Positions 7,455 to 17,010 of a DNA stretch of 64,000 nt are shown here, piece after piece. The notes under the pieces were generated by a model. The model made no database searches. It had not been told where the DNA came from and was given only the letters and a program-made list of their open reading frames with translations. Where the stretch lies: contig JAUNNI010000009.1 of NCBI GenBank assembly GCA_030531555.1, positions 1-64,000 of the forward strand, given 5' to 3'. Source of the stretch: Eubacteriales bacterium (GTDB taxonomy: Bacteria > Bacillota > Clostridia > Lachnospirales > Lachnospiraceae). Both the position numbers and the translations under genes were made by a program. Position 1 is the first letter of the stretch. Every line of letters begins with the position of its first letter.

Positions 7455-8417
7455 ATGTCGATAGAAAAGGAAGTGCTGATTAAAGCCGATCATGTAAAAG
7501 TATATTTTAAAGGAAAAAATAAACGGTCCGGAGTGGTGAAGGCTGTCGATGATCTTTCTTTTGAGATCATGAAGGGAGAAACCTTCGGGGTAGTTGGTGA
7601 GAGTGGCTGTGGTAAGAGTACCATCGGTCGAACTTTAGTGCGATTGCAGAAACCAACCGAAGGGAATATCTATCTAAAAGGTCAGGATATTGCCAATTTA
7701 AAGGGTGCGGAATTAAAAGAGATGCGCAAAAGTGCACAAATCATTTTCCAGGACCCTTCTGCTTGTCTTAATCCACGCCGTACCATCAAACAGATTTTAA
7801 GAGAACCATTTGAAATCCATAAAATGACCAAGGACTTAGATGTGGATGCCCGCATCGAGGAATTGGTGAAGCTGGTAGGGCTTGATACATATCATTTAAG
7901 CCGTTATCCACACGAGTTATCCGGTGGTCAGAAACAGCGTGTTGGAATTGCCAGAGCGCTTGCTTTAGAACCAGACATTATTGTTTGTGATGAGGCGGTT
8001 TCTGCACTTGACGTTTCCGTACAGGCTCAGGTTCTTAATCTGTTAGAAGAGCTGAAACAGAAGCTTGGACTTACTTATTTCTTCATTTCTCATAATCTGA
8101 ATGTAGTTTATCAGGTCAGTGACCGAGTTGCAGTGATGTATCTAGGCAAGATGGTGGAAATTGCATCTTATGAACAGTTATATGCAAAGAGATATCACCC
8201 ATATACAGAAGCCTTGTTATCTGCAATTCCACAGGTTGATCAAGGAGAACAGAAGGAACGTATTCGTCTGGAAGGCGAAGTTCCAAGTCCATCCAATCCA
8301 CCGTCAGGCTGTCGTTTCCATACACGATGTCCAAAAGCCTGCGATCGTTGCAAACAGGAAGTGCCGGAATTAAAAGAGGTGGATCCGGGACATTATGTAG
8401 CCTGTCTGCTCTATTAA
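7455..8417 (+). CDS. dppF: Peptide ABC transporter ATP-binding protein (DppF/OppF type)
   Basis: The second ATPase, 320 residues, with Walker A GESGCGKS, Q-loop FQDPSACLNP, signature LSGGQKQRVGIA and Walker B IIVCDEAVSALD. It ends in an oligopeptide-transport C-terminal domain with CRFHTRCPKACDRC. It pairs with the product of the preceding gene. The order ATPase-ATPase-binding protein-permease-permease differs from the E. coli dppABCDF order but is common in Clostridia. The start codon is preceded by AAAGGAG. Confidence 0.9.
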   Translation: MSIEKEVLIKADHVKVYFKGKNKRSGVVKAVDDLSFEIMKGETFGVVGESGCGKSTIGRTLVRLQKPTEGNIYLKGQDIANLKGAELKEMRKSAQIIFQDPSACLNPRRTIKQILREPFEIHKMTKDLDVDARIEELVKLVGLDTYHLSRYPHELSGGQKQRVGIARALALEPDIIVCDEAVSALDVSVQAQVLNLLEELKQKLGLTYFFISHNLNVVYQVSDRVAVMYLGKMVEIASYEQLYAKRYHPYTEALLSAIPQVDQGEQKERIRLEGEVPSPSNPPSGCRFHTRCPKACDRCKQEVPELKEVDPGHYVACLLY

Positions 8418-8480
8418 TTATTTTTGAAGGTATAACCAAAAGAAGGTTTTATCGATAAATCATATAGGAGGAATAAACAA

Positions 8481-10091
8481 ATGAAAAAGAGATTACTTGC
8501 TCTCGTTTTATCTGCAGCAATGGTACTTGGCCTTGTGGCTTGCGGTGGCAGCGGCGATGCAGAAAAAAGCACAGGTGCAGCAGCACCTAGCGGATCTAAT
8601 ACGGTTGTATTAGCATGTGGATCTGGTTTTGATACTATGGACCCAGGTCAGGTTTATGAAAAATACCCACAGATGGTATTAAACGCAACTTATGAAACAT
8701 TATTCAAATTCTACTCCAACGATGGAGCAGCAGAACCATTACTTGCAGATACTTATGAATTATCTGAAGATGGTTTAACATTAACTGTAACATTAAAAGA
8801 TGGCCTTAAATTCGCAAGTGGTAACGATATGACTTCCGCTGACGTTGCATTCAGTATCATGCGTGCGAAAAACTTAAAAGGAAATCCATCCTTCATCTGT
8901 GATACCATCGAAAGCATCGATACTCCAGATGACAAAACAGTAGTATTCCACCTTACAGAAAGAGATAGTGCTATCGTTTCCAAGCTTGCTTACAGTGCTT
9001 GTTCCGTACTTGACTCCGCTGTTGTAAAAGAACAGGGTGCTACTGATGCAGAAGACGCTTCCACAGCAGATGCAGCTCAGAGCTACCTTGATACAACATC
9101 CGCTGGTTCTGGTATGTATGTTATGACAAGCTATACTCCAGATTCTGAAATCGTTCTTGAAAAGAACCCTAACTACTGGGGAGAAGCTACAAACGTAGAC
9201 AAATATATCATCAAAATCCAGGATGATGCAAATACTCAGATGATGACATTATCCAAAGGTGACATTGATATCGCTCTTAACATGACAGCAGATACCATGG
9301 ATGAATTAAAAGATGACTCCAATGTTGTTTTATTAAACAGCCCTACAAAAACTGTATCCTTCATCATGATGAACATGGATGAAGCAATCGGTGGTCCTGT
9401 TTCTAACCCTAAAGTTCAGCAGGCAATCCGTAAAGCGGTAGATTACGCTGGTATCCAGACAATCTGTGGCGAAGGTACTGTAACTCCTTACTCCATCATT
9501 CAGGATGGCTTCTTTGGTTCTCTTGGTCAGAGAGATGCTTCCTACAGAAATGTAGAAGAAGCAAAAACTCTTCTTGCAGAAGCTGGTTATCCAGATGGAT
9601 TTGATGTAGATCTTACTGTTTGTGACCTTGCTATGGAAGGTATCGCATTAACAGACCTTGCTCAGTCCGTAAAAGCAAATCTTGCTGAAATCGGAATCAA
9701 TGTAAATATCGTTTCTAACCCATGGGCAGCTGGATACGGCGATGATTACCGTGATGGTAAACTTGGCTTCACAGTTATGTACTGGGGTACAGATTACAGC
9801 GATCCTAACGTACAGCTTGAATTCCTTGCTGGTGGTATCGTTGGTTTAAGAGCTGGCTGGACTGCAGAAATGGATCCAGAAAATGCTGCTCTTTACAAAA
9901 AAGCAACATCTGCAGCAACAGATGATGAACGTATCGAAGCTTTAAAAGAAGTTCAGGAAGCAACATATGAAAATGGTCCATTTATCATGATCGCTCAGGC
10001 TCCATGTCCATTAGCATACAGCGCTAGACTTGACAATGTTATGTTCTTCGATGCTTACACAGTAGACCTTACACAGGTTACTATCAAATAA
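8481..10091 (+). CDS. Peptide-binding lipoprotein (extracellular solute-binding family 5)
   Basis: A 536-residue substrate-binding protein. The N terminus is a lipoprotein signal with lipobox LVAC, giving a mature Cys at about residue 21, followed by a Gly/Ser/Ala linker. The family 5 signature is seen as LADTYELSEDGLTLTVTLK and later NPNYWGEA. It captures peptides at the cell surface and delivers them to the adjacent permeases. AGGAGG lies eight bases upstream. Codon use looks optimised and a stable hairpin follows the stop, both usual for the most highly expressed subunit. Nickel or other ligands are possible for family 5, but the M24 peptidase downstream supports peptides. Confidence 0.88.
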   Translation: MKKRLLALVLSAAMVLGLVACGGSGDAEKSTGAAAPSGSNTVVLACGSGFDTMDPGQVYEKYPQMVLNATYETLFKFYSNDGAAEPLLADTYELSEDGLTLTVTLKDGLKFASGNDMTSADVAFSIMRAKNLKGNPSFICDTIESIDTPDDKTVVFHLTERDSAIVSKLAYSACSVLDSAVVKEQGATDAEDASTADAAQSYLDTTSAGSGMYVMTSYTPDSEIVLEKNPNYWGEATNVDKYIIKIQDDANTQMMTLSKGDIDIALNMTADTMDELKDDSNVVLLNSPTKTVSFIMMNMDEAIGGPVSNPKVQQAIRKAVDYAGIQTICGEGTVTPYSIIQDGFFGSLGQRDASYRNVEEAKTLLAEAGYPDGFDVDLTVCDLAMEGIALTDLAQSVKANLAEIGINVNIVSNPWAAGYGDDYRDGKLGFTVMYWGTDYSDPNVQLEFLAGGIVGLRAGWTAEMDPENAALYKKATSAATDDERIEALKEVQEATYENGPFIMIAQAPCPLAYSARLDNVMFFDAYTVDLTQVTIK

Positions 10092-10130
10092 TAAATCGAA
10101 TCAGATCGATTGTTTGTATGACTAATTGAA

Positions 10131-10164
10131 AACGAAACGGGAGTTTCAAAGCTTCCGTTTCGTT
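10131..10164 (+). other. Intercistronic hairpin after the binding-protein gene
   Basis: AACGAAACGGGAG pairs with CTTCCGTTTCGTT (13 bp, one G-U) around an eight-base loop. No T run follows, so it is more likely an mRNA-stabilising or partial-attenuation element that favours binding-protein expression over the permeases. Confidence 0.6.
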
Positions 10165-10302
10165 AATCAAAATAGGATAACAGATATTGCCATGAGTGAT
10201 TTTTTAAAATGATTTAATGATGGAATTATTTAAAGAGAATTGCTGATGGGAGTATCTGTTAACGGGAATTGGGATATAGAAAAGAAAAGAGAGGAGCATC
10301 AT

Positions 10303-11322
10303 ATGGATCGTTTAAAATTTATTGGAAAACGATTAATTTATTTGGTGGTAATGATGTTTGGTGTTGCCACCTTAGTATTTATCCTGACAAAATTGATTCC
10401 GGGAGATCCGGTTACGGCCAATCTGAGTCAGAGAGCTTTGTCAGACCCTACTATTGTTGAGGCATATCGAATGAAATACGGTTTGGATAAACCACTGATC
10501 GTACAATATGGCCTTTATATTCGCAATTTATTAAGATTGGATCTTGGTACCTCTATTCGTACCAACAACCCGGTACTTGCAGAGCTGGGACGTTGCTATC
10601 CGGCCACCATTGAATTAGCACTTTTCGCCATTGTAATCGCAGCCATCTTTGGTATTCTTTTTGGTATTATTTCTGCAGTAAAAAGAAATAGTATCATTGA
10701 CCAGATTGTTCGTGCAATCTCTGTGACAGGTGTTAGTTTGCCAAGTTTCTGGTTTGCACTGATTATGTTATATTTCCTTTATTATAAGTTCCCAATCTTC
10801 CCGGGACCTGGCCGTCTTAGCAATTCATTTTCTGCGCCGGTCAATGTGACAGGACTTTATGTCATTGACAGCTTATTGGAAGGGGATATTCCAAAAATGT
10901 TCGATGCGATTTCCCATCTGTTGTTGCCAGCCATCGTTTTGGCAGCTTTCACCATGGGTCTCATCACAAGAACCACTCGTTCTAACCTTTTAGATGTTAT
11001 GTCTACGGACTATATCCGTACTGCAAAGGCAAAAGGCTTATCCAACGTGAAGCTGATTCTCCGTCACGCTTTAGGAAATGCTTTGATTCCGGTACTTACT
11101 GTTATCGGTCTCGGTCTTGGTAACCTTTTAGGTGGTATGGTTTTGGTTGAAACCATCTTTAACTGGCCTGGAGTAGGACAGTTTGCCTACCAATCCGTTA
11201 TGTCCAATGATTTCCCTTCTATCATCGGAGTGGCACTGTTAATCGCGCTGAATTATATGGTCATCAATACTGTCGTTGATATTCTTTACGGTATTATTGA
11301 TCCGAGAGTGAGGGTAAGCTAA
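10303..11322 (+). CDS. dppB: Peptide ABC transporter permease (DppB/OppB type)
   Basis: A permease of 339 residues with six predicted membrane segments. The N terminus FIGKRLIYLVVMMFGVATLVF matches the DppB family in register, and the cytoplasmic EAA loop (YIRTAKAKGLSNVKLILRHALGNALIP) contacts the ATPase. The ATG at 10303 has GAGGAG upstream; the upstream TTG at 10240 adds a non-homologous extension. It overlaps the next gene at 11322 by one base (stop TAA/start ATG sharing A). Confidence 0.88.
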   Translation: MDRLKFIGKRLIYLVVMMFGVATLVFILTKLIPGDPVTANLSQRALSDPTIVEAYRMKYGLDKPLIVQYGLYIRNLLRLDLGTSIRTNNPVLAELGRCYPATIELALFAIVIAAIFGILFGIISAVKRNSIIDQIVRAISVTGVSLPSFWFALIMLYFLYYKFPIFPGPGRLSNSFSAPVNVTGLYVIDSLLEGDIPKMFDAISHLLLPAIVLAAFTMGLITRTTRSNLLDVMSTDYIRTAKAKGLSNVKLILRHALGNALIPVLTVIGLGLGNLLGGMVLVETIFNWPGVGQFAYQSVMSNDFPSIIGVALLIALNYMVINTVVDILYGIIDPRVRVS

Positions 11323-12158
11323 TGGGACGTTCAATTAAAAAATTATTTAAATCAAATTATTTATTTACCCTGGGTGTTATCATCTGTGTATTCTGGATCG
11401 TTATGGCGATTCTTGCGCCGGTTGTAGCTCCTTATAATCCAATCGCACAGGATCTTACCGTACGTTTGGAGGCACCATCTGCAGCCCATATTTTTGGAAC
11501 AGATAACTTTGGTCAGGACATTTTCAGCCGTGTAATCTATGGTGGAAGATATTCCTTACTGGCAGGTTGTATCACTGTAATCCTTGCTGGAATTATCGGT
11601 ACCTTCTACGGTGCCATCGCTGGCTATGTTGGTGGTCAGATTGATAACGTGATGATGCGTGTTTCTGAGATGATTCTTTCTTTCCCATCTTTGATTCTTG
11701 CCATGATCATCAATGCGGTAATGGGTTCTAGTTTATTTAATACCATGTTTGCTCTTGTAATTGTTGCCTGGCCAACCTATGCAAGAATGATGCGAAGTGT
11801 GGTTTTAAGTGTCAAAGAAAATGAATATGTTTCTGCTTCTGAAGTGCTTGGAGCATCCAAAATGAGAATTCTCATGAAAGAAATCATTCCAAACAGTGTG
11901 CAGTCTGTTTTAATTATGGCAACCACAGACATTGGTAACCAGATTCTTATGTTCTCCACACTGAGTTTCTTAGGTCTTGGCTCTGCACCACCTACACCAG
12001 AATGGGGTATGATGGTATCTGATGGTGTGGATTACTTTAACAAATTCTGGGTAGCAGGTTTCCCAGGACTTGCCATCTTCACCATGGCAGTTGGTGCAAA
12101 CTTTATTGGTGATGGTCTTCGCGACCTTCTCGATCCAAAGCTTAGAAAGAATTTCTAA
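11322..12158 (+). CDS. dppC: Peptide ABC transporter permease (DppC/OppC type)
   Basis: The second permease, 278 residues, with an N-terminal OppC-type first helix and the family signature HIFGTDNFGQDIFSRVIYGGR on the outer side. The EAA loop is YVSASEVLGASKMRILMKEIIPN. It heterodimerises with the DppB-type permease. The start overlaps the previous stop by one base, so translation is coupled. A terminator-like hairpin follows at 12190. Confidence 0.88.
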   Translation: MGRSIKKLFKSNYLFTLGVIICVFWIVMAILAPVVAPYNPIAQDLTVRLEAPSAAHIFGTDNFGQDIFSRVIYGGRYSLLAGCITVILAGIIGTFYGAIAGYVGGQIDNVMMRVSEMILSFPSLILAMIINAVMGSSLFNTMFALVIVAWPTYARMMRSVVLSVKENEYVSASEVLGASKMRILMKEIIPNSVQSVLIMATTDIGNQILMFSTLSFLGLGSAPPTPEWGMMVSDGVDYFNKFWVAGFPGLAIFTMAVGANFIGDGLRDLLDPKLRKNF

Positions 12159-12189
12159 TTTATACATTTCATCAAGAAAGAAAGTCATA

Positions 12190-12242
12190 AGTCAAGGATT
12201 CATGATATACTTGTTATAACATGAATACTTGACTTTCTTTTG
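12190..12242 (+). terminator. Terminator-like hairpin after the peptide transporter genes
   Basis: AGTCAAGGATTCATG pairs with CATGAATACTTGACT (15 bp, one mismatch) around a 15-base loop, followed by TTCTTTT. It may only partly stop transcription into the peptidase gene. Confidence 0.65.
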
Positions 12243-12334
12243 TCGAAATTGATTTTGGTAATCGGATAAAAAAGTATATTCATAGAAAGAGATCATAAAA
12301 AAGATTATGACAATCTATAAAAGGAGAATAAATC

Positions 12335-13411
12335 ATGAAAATCAATCGAATTAATCGTGCACTTGATTCTTTAAAGGAGCAGGGAATCTCCCAGATGCTC
12401 ATCGTGGACCCTATGTCCATTTACTATATGACTGACGTATATATTGAGCCACATGAACGTTTCTTTGGTCTTTACATCAGAGAAGATGGAAACCATGTGA
12501 TGTTTTTAAATAATCTTTTTACCATTCCGGATGGCGTGGATATTGAAAAAGTATGGTATTCCGATACGGATCCGATCTGCGAAATTATCGCTCGTTATTT
12601 GGATAAAGAACAGGTACTTGGTGTTGACAAGGATATCAAAGCAAGATTTTTACTTCCACTTATGGAAGCAAATGCAGCAAAAAGCTTTGTAAATAGTTCC
12701 CTTGCCGTTGATATGACACGTGGCATTAAAGATGAAGAAGAGCAAGAAAAGATGAGAGTAGCCTCTGCCATCAATGATCAGGCCATGGCCATTTTCAAAA
12801 CATTAATTCATGAAGGCGTAACAGAGAAGCAGGTGGCAGATCAGATGCTTGCGATCTATTTAGACCTTGGGGCAGAAGCATATTCCTTCCCACCAATTGT
12901 ATCCTTCGGTGCCAATGCAGCGGATCCTCATCACAGCCCCGATGATACCGTATTAAAAGAAGGCGATTGTGTTCTTTTTGATGTGGGATGCATCAAAGAT
13001 GGTTATTGCTCCGATATGACTCGTACTTTCTTCTATAAATTTGTGGATGAACACCAGAAAGAAATCTATAACTTAGTAAAGAATGCCAACGAGACAGCAG
13101 AAGCGAAGATTAAAGAAGGAGTAGCCATCCATGTCTTTGATGATACTGCAAGAAATCTCATTGCTGACGGTGGCTATGGTCCACAGTTTAACCATCGTTT
13201 GGGTCATTTTATTGGCCTTGCAGAACATGAATTCGGAGATGTTTCTTCCACCAATGAAAATCCGGCTCAGGCAGGTATGATTTTCTCCATCGAACCGGGT
13301 ATTTACCTTCCAGGTGATACCGGGGTACGTATCGAGGATCTTGTTCTTGTAACCAAAGATGGTGTGGAGATTCTCAACAAATATCCGAAAGAAATTGAAA
13401 TCATCGAATAA
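12335..13411 (+). CDS. M24-family Xaa-Pro peptidase
   Basis: A 358-residue metallopeptidase of the M24 (pita-bread) family, with an N-terminal creatinase-like domain (1-125) and a catalytic domain. All five metal ligands are visible: Asp in LFDVGC, Asp in CSDMTRT, His in HRLGHFIGL, Glu in SIEPGIY and Glu in VRIEDL. Such enzymes remove an N-terminal residue before proline or split Xaa-Pro dipeptides in the cytosol. A good AAAGGAG precedes the ATG. It sits right behind a peptide importer and before a cyclophilin, which suggests processing of imported proline-containing peptides. The exact specificity (aminopeptidase P or prolidase) is uncertain. Confidence 0.88.
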   Translation: MKINRINRALDSLKEQGISQMLIVDPMSIYYMTDVYIEPHERFFGLYIREDGNHVMFLNNLFTIPDGVDIEKVWYSDTDPICEIIARYLDKEQVLGVDKDIKARFLLPLMEANAAKSFVNSSLAVDMTRGIKDEEEQEKMRVASAINDQAMAIFKTLIHEGVTEKQVADQMLAIYLDLGAEAYSFPPIVSFGANAADPHHSPDDTVLKEGDCVLFDVGCIKDGYCSDMTRTFFYKFVDEHQKEIYNLVKNANETAEAKIKEGVAIHVFDDTARNLIADGGYGPQFNHRLGHFIGLAEHEFGDVSSTNENPAQAGMIFSIEPGIYLPGDTGVRIEDLVLVTKDGVEILNKYPKEIEIIE

Positions 13412-13421
13412 GGAGAGCATT

Positions 13422-13991
13422 ATGAATCCAATCGCAACCTTACATATGAAAAATGGAAAAAAAATCGTTATCGAACTCTTTCCAGAGTCCGCTCCCAATA
13501 CTGTAGCAAGCTTTCTCTATGTGGCAGGGAAAGGGCTTATGGATAACCATACCATCCAGAGAATCGTTCCTGGCAAATGGATTGATATGAGTTACGATGC
13601 TTTTGGTCATGAAGAGAGCAAATTTCTTATTCCTTACGAATCCAAACTTCATCCGGAAATCGAACCTCTCGATTCCCATCCTGGCTGTGTCTGCATGGGA
13701 GGTTATGGCGATGCAGGTCTTGCCAGCTGTGAATTCTTCTTCCCAGTGAAGGATTGTCCGGAACACAAAGGCATTTACCCTGTATTTGGCAAAGTATTAG
13801 AAGGTATGGATGAGATTTATCGTTTGGAAAAAGTGGAAACACGTCCTGTGGCAGATTATCCTTATCCAGAAATTGAAGTGAATGAACCAGTGATTCCAGA
13901 AATCATCGAAAAAGTAGAACTGGAATTATATGGCGAAACCTATCCGGAGCCAATCCGTATGGAAGAACAAAACTGGCCGGAATGTTGGTAA
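13422..13991 (+). CDS. Cyclophilin-type peptidyl-prolyl isomerase, divergent
   Basis: A 189-residue cytoplasmic cyclophilin (no signal peptide). The fold signature appears as KIVIELFPESAPNTVASFLYVAGKG split over the N-terminal strands, HTIQRIV (with the catalytic Arg region), CEFFFPV and YPVFGKVLEGMDEI. The central segment (GKWIDMSYDAFGHEESKF) is unlike canonical cyclophilins, and the usual Trp/His substrate-pocket residues are not obvious. An approximately 35-residue acidic Pro/Glu-rich tail ends the protein. The ATG at 13422 has AAGGAGAG upstream, ten bases after the peptidase stop. Prolyl isomerisation could assist cleavage of Xaa-Pro bonds by the upstream peptidase; this is inference. Confidence 0.82.
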   Translation: MNPIATLHMKNGKKIVIELFPESAPNTVASFLYVAGKGLMDNHTIQRIVPGKWIDMSYDAFGHEESKFLIPYESKLHPEIEPLDSHPGCVCMGGYGDAGLASCEFFFPVKDCPEHKGIYPVFGKVLEGMDEIYRLEKVETRPVADYPYPEIEVNEPVIPEIIEKVELELYGETYPEPIRMEEQNWPECW

Positions 13992-14012
13992 GGAAATTAA
14001 ATATGTATTTAG

Positions 14013-14050
14013 AAATTGTCAATGAAAAAGTTTTTCATTGACAATTTTTT
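14013..14050 (+). terminator. Intrinsic terminator after the cyclophilin gene
   Basis: AAATTGTCAATGAAAAA pairs with the complementary TTTTTCATTGACAATTT and runs into T residues. It is the clear end of the peptide transport and processing unit. Confidence 0.85.
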
Positions 14051-14226
14051 ATGGGTAAAAGTTCTATACATCTATGATTTCCTTATGATAAAATAAAATT
14101 GTCAGCAACATTAATTTCCAACTATTATTTTTATAGGAAAAAGGATTATTGAAAGAAGAAGGGAAGAAAAGAATAATCCAGAATTTTAATGGAAACAATC
14201 ATTATTTAAAAAGGAGGTCATTAGTG

Positions 14227-15678
14227 ATGAAACGATTAGGAAAAGTATTACCGATGTTTTTGCTAACCGCGGTCCTATTTTTGGCATGTAGCATAACCGT
14301 TTTTGCAGGGGATAGTGTAGCTATTGACACAATAGGAAAAGACGGTTCTCCGATCAATCCTTATGTATTTGTGAATCCAAGCTACAATTATGGTAGTGAA
14401 GGCCAGTTCAATAATGGATTTCTTCTTGGGAAATCATCATCCAATTATAAGTATTATGAATTAACCATGAATGAAAAGGGTGGTTATTTTACAGCATCTT
14501 ATAATGAAGAGCAGACCAGTTATGGTTATATTCATGTTTTAACTTCTGACGGTTTGGAAAAAACAATAGCAGTGAATGAGAAATATGATTTGGCTCCAAA
14601 TCAGAAAGTTCGTATTGGTTTTAAACCTTCGCCTTCTGAAGAACTGTTTGTGAATATTGCTTTACATGCTCATTATAATGGAGCAGTAAAATATCAGGCA
14701 AATGGTGAAAAATGTAAGGAGATTTATTACTGTCCATGTGGTTCCACAAAAGTAGAAGCCCATTCAGAATCTCTTATTGATCATGTCTATGGAACAGAAA
14801 CCTCCGTAGCAGCAACCTGCACTACTTCTGGATATAAACAAAAAACTTGTAGCCATTGTGGAAATATTTCTAAAACAACCACTTCTCCTGCATTGGGACA
14901 TTCCTATACAGGAACCATTTCTCAGAATACAGCAACAAACCATAAGATCAAATGTAGTAGATGTGATGCTTACACAACAGAATTACATAATTTTGTAATC
15001 AATGGATCTACCAAAACCTGTAGCAAATGTAATTATACTACGGCGGTGACTGCAGATGATAATTATAATAGCAATATCATTCAGATCCTTCCAGGTGCAG
15101 TTAGAGCTACCAAATTATCTGCCAAAGATGCATGTATTACTGTAAATGTGCCAAATGGTGCTGTTGAGACAGAAGTATATTTCAATAATAAAAAGATTAA
15201 AACTTTAAAGAAATATGGATACTTCAAATACTCCAAAAAAGGCGCAGTAAAAGGAAAGTATAAAATTCGAAGCAAATTTGTTATTAATGGTAAAACACAG
15301 TATTCTGCTTATTCCAAAGCGGTAAAACCAGGTGCAAATGTACGTACTTTTGCTGGAGCAGGCAGCTATGATCCACATAAAATCGGTGGTTTAGGTGGCT
15401 ATGGAGAATGCTATCATAAATCTTCAAAATTCTTCTTCAAAGGCAAGAAACTTTACGTTACAGCTTATCTTTATAACAACCGTCTTCTTACATTAAAGAA
15501 AGTAAAAATTAAATTCTACATGACTATGAATGGGAAAAAATATAAGAAGACTTTAACAATGAAAGTAAATATGAAAGGTTTCTCAAAAAAGAAGATTACT
15601 TATGCGGTAGGTTCCGGTATCAGTGATATTCGTAACGGTGCAATGTACAAATCGGTATCTACTGTGGGAACATGGTAA
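14227..15678 (+). CDS. Secreted cysteine-rich surface protein, function unknown
   Basis: A 483-residue secreted protein with a Sec signal peptide (residues 1-26, ending near TVFAGD). The middle (about 165-290) has several Cys-x2-Cys zinc-ribbon-like modules (CPCG, TCTTSGYKQKTCSHCG, KCSRCD, TCSKCN) of the kind repeated in Lachnospiraceae cell-surface proteins. The C-terminal third is Lys/Tyr-rich and beta-strand-like, possibly Ig-like. No LPxTG motif or membrane anchor is seen, so it is released or held by charge. AAAGGAGG lies upstream of the chosen ATG at 14227; the earlier in-frame start at 14149 would break the signal peptide. The role is unknown. Confidence 0.7.
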   Translation: MKRLGKVLPMFLLTAVLFLACSITVFAGDSVAIDTIGKDGSPINPYVFVNPSYNYGSEGQFNNGFLLGKSSSNYKYYELTMNEKGGYFTASYNEEQTSYGYIHVLTSDGLEKTIAVNEKYDLAPNQKVRIGFKPSPSEELFVNIALHAHYNGAVKYQANGEKCKEIYYCPCGSTKVEAHSESLIDHVYGTETSVAATCTTSGYKQKTCSHCGNISKTTTSPALGHSYTGTISQNTATNHKIKCSRCDAYTTELHNFVINGSTKTCSKCNYTTAVTADDNYNSNIIQILPGAVRATKLSAKDACITVNVPNGAVETEVYFNNKKIKTLKKYGYFKYSKKGAVKGKYKIRSKFVINGKTQYSAYSKAVKPGANVRTFAGAGSYDPHKIGGLGGYGECYHKSSKFFFKGKKLYVTAYLYNNRLLTLKKVKIKFYMTMNGKKYKKTLTMKVNMKGFSKKKITYAVGSGISDIRNGAMYKSVSTVGTW

Positions 15679-15726
15679 TTGGATTCATGAGTTAACTGAG
15701 GATAATACCAAGGCATAATGAAATTC

Positions 15727-15776
15727 AAAGGTGTATTAGAAACAACTTAAGGTTGTATCTAATACACCTTTTTTTC
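15727..15776 (+). terminator. Intrinsic terminator after the surface protein gene
   Basis: AAAGGTGTATTAGA pairs with the complementary TCTAATACACCTTT, with AACAAC/GTTGT continuing the stem, followed by a run of T residues. Confidence 0.85.
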
Positions 15777-15909
15777 ATTCGAATCTCAATCAAAAAACTG
15801 ATAAAATGGAATTATAGATAAAAGGATAATCTATAAACAGTAACAATGTATTTGTTTTAGGAAAAGGGAGATTTTTTCCTATATTCATTTTAAGAAAGGC
15901 GGTAGAAAA

Positions 15910-17010
15910 ATGAGAATTAAAGCAGCGGTAACCCATGGAAAAGGTGAACCTTATCAGATTGAAGAAGTGGAATTAATGGAACCTAAATTTGGTGAAATTT
16001 TAGTTCGTATCGTGGCAAGTGGTATCTGCCATACTGATGAAGTCGTAAAACAGCAGTTCATTCCTGTTCCACTTCCAGCAGTTTTAGGACATGAAGGTGC
16101 TGGTATTGTAGAAAAAGTTGGTCTTGGTGTGGAAGAATTTGAAGTTGGTGATCATGTTGGTATCACATTCAGTAGCTGTGGAACTTGCTCCTGCTGTAAG
16201 AAAGCAAGACCATTTGTATGTAAAAACTTCAATAAGATTAACTTTGGCGGAATTCAGCCAGATGGAACCAGCCGTCTGAAAACATTAGATGGAAAAACTC
16301 TTTCTACCATGTTTGGTCAGTCTTCCTTCGCAACACATGCAGTTGTTAATGCAAGAAGTGCCGTAAAAGTAGAGTATGAAGATATGGATCTTGGCCTCGT
16401 TGCTCCTATGGGTTGTGGAATCCAGACAGGTGCTGGCGCTGTATTAAATCGTCTTCGTCCAGAATTCGGTTCCACCATTGCAGTATTTGGCTGTGGAACA
16501 GTAGGTATGAGTGCTATTATGGCAGCAAAAATTGCCGGTTGTGACAAGATCATTGCTGTTGGTGGAAATGCCAAGAGCTTAGAGTTGGCAATGGAACTTG
16601 GTGCTACCCATACTGTTAATAGAAAAGAAGTTGATGATGTTGTTGTAGCAGTAAAAGAAATCACAGACGGTGGTGTTAATTATTCCATCGATACAACAGG
16701 TGTTGGCGAATGTGTTCGCAAATCCCTTGCTATGTGTGATTTTGACGGTACTTGCGTTGTTGTTGGTGCAACAGGCGATCTTACCATCAATGTACAGGAA
16801 GAACTTATGGGTGATGGAAAATCCTTAATCGGTGTCATCGAAGGTGATTCCATTCCAAAAGATTTCCTTCCAAAATTAATAGATTATCATATGAAAGGCA
16901 TGTTCCCATTTGATAAATTAATCAAATTCTATGACTTTGAAAATATCAATGAAGCCATCGAAGCATCCCATTCCGGCGAATGCATCAAAGCAGTTTTACG
17001 TATGGAATAA
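15910..17010 (+). CDS. Zinc-dependent alcohol dehydrogenase (aryl/benzyl-alcohol type)
   Basis: A medium-chain dehydrogenase of 366 residues that interconverts alcohols and aldehydes. The catalytic zinc ligands are Cys in GICHTDE, His-Glu in GHEGAG and Cys in GCGIQTGAG; the structural zinc site is CGTCSCC...C. The Rossmann motif is FGCGTVGM. The residue that usually is Asp at the end of the second strand (NAD-specific) is Gly here (IIAVGGNAKS), which in this family often goes with NADP preference. The sequence resembles benzyl-alcohol dehydrogenases. It has its own leader and AAAGGCGG ribosome site, and ends with no gap against the convergent LysR gene. Confidence 0.85.
   Translation: MRIKAAVTHGKGEPYQIEEVELMEPKFGEILVRIVASGICHTDEVVKQQFIPVPLPAVLGHEGAGIVEKVGLGVEEFEVGDHVGITFSSCGTCSCCKKARPFVCKNFNKINFGGIQPDGTSRLKTLDGKTLSTMFGQSSFATHAVVNARSAVKVEYEDMDLGLVAPMGCGIQTGAGAVLNRLRPEFGSTIAVFGCGTVGMSAIMAAKIAGCDKIIAVGGNAKSLELAMELGATHTVNRKEVDDVVVAVKEITDGGVNYSIDTTGVGECVRKSLAMCDFDGTCVVVGATGDLTINVQEELMGDGKSLIGVIEGDSIPKDFLPKLIDYHMKGMFPFDKLIKFYDFENINEAIEASHSGECIKAVLRME

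Noticed and set aside
10131..10164. Hairpin after the peptide-binding protein gene as a true terminator
   Set aside because: The stem is strong but no T run follows, and the permease genes downstream have no obvious promoter of their own.
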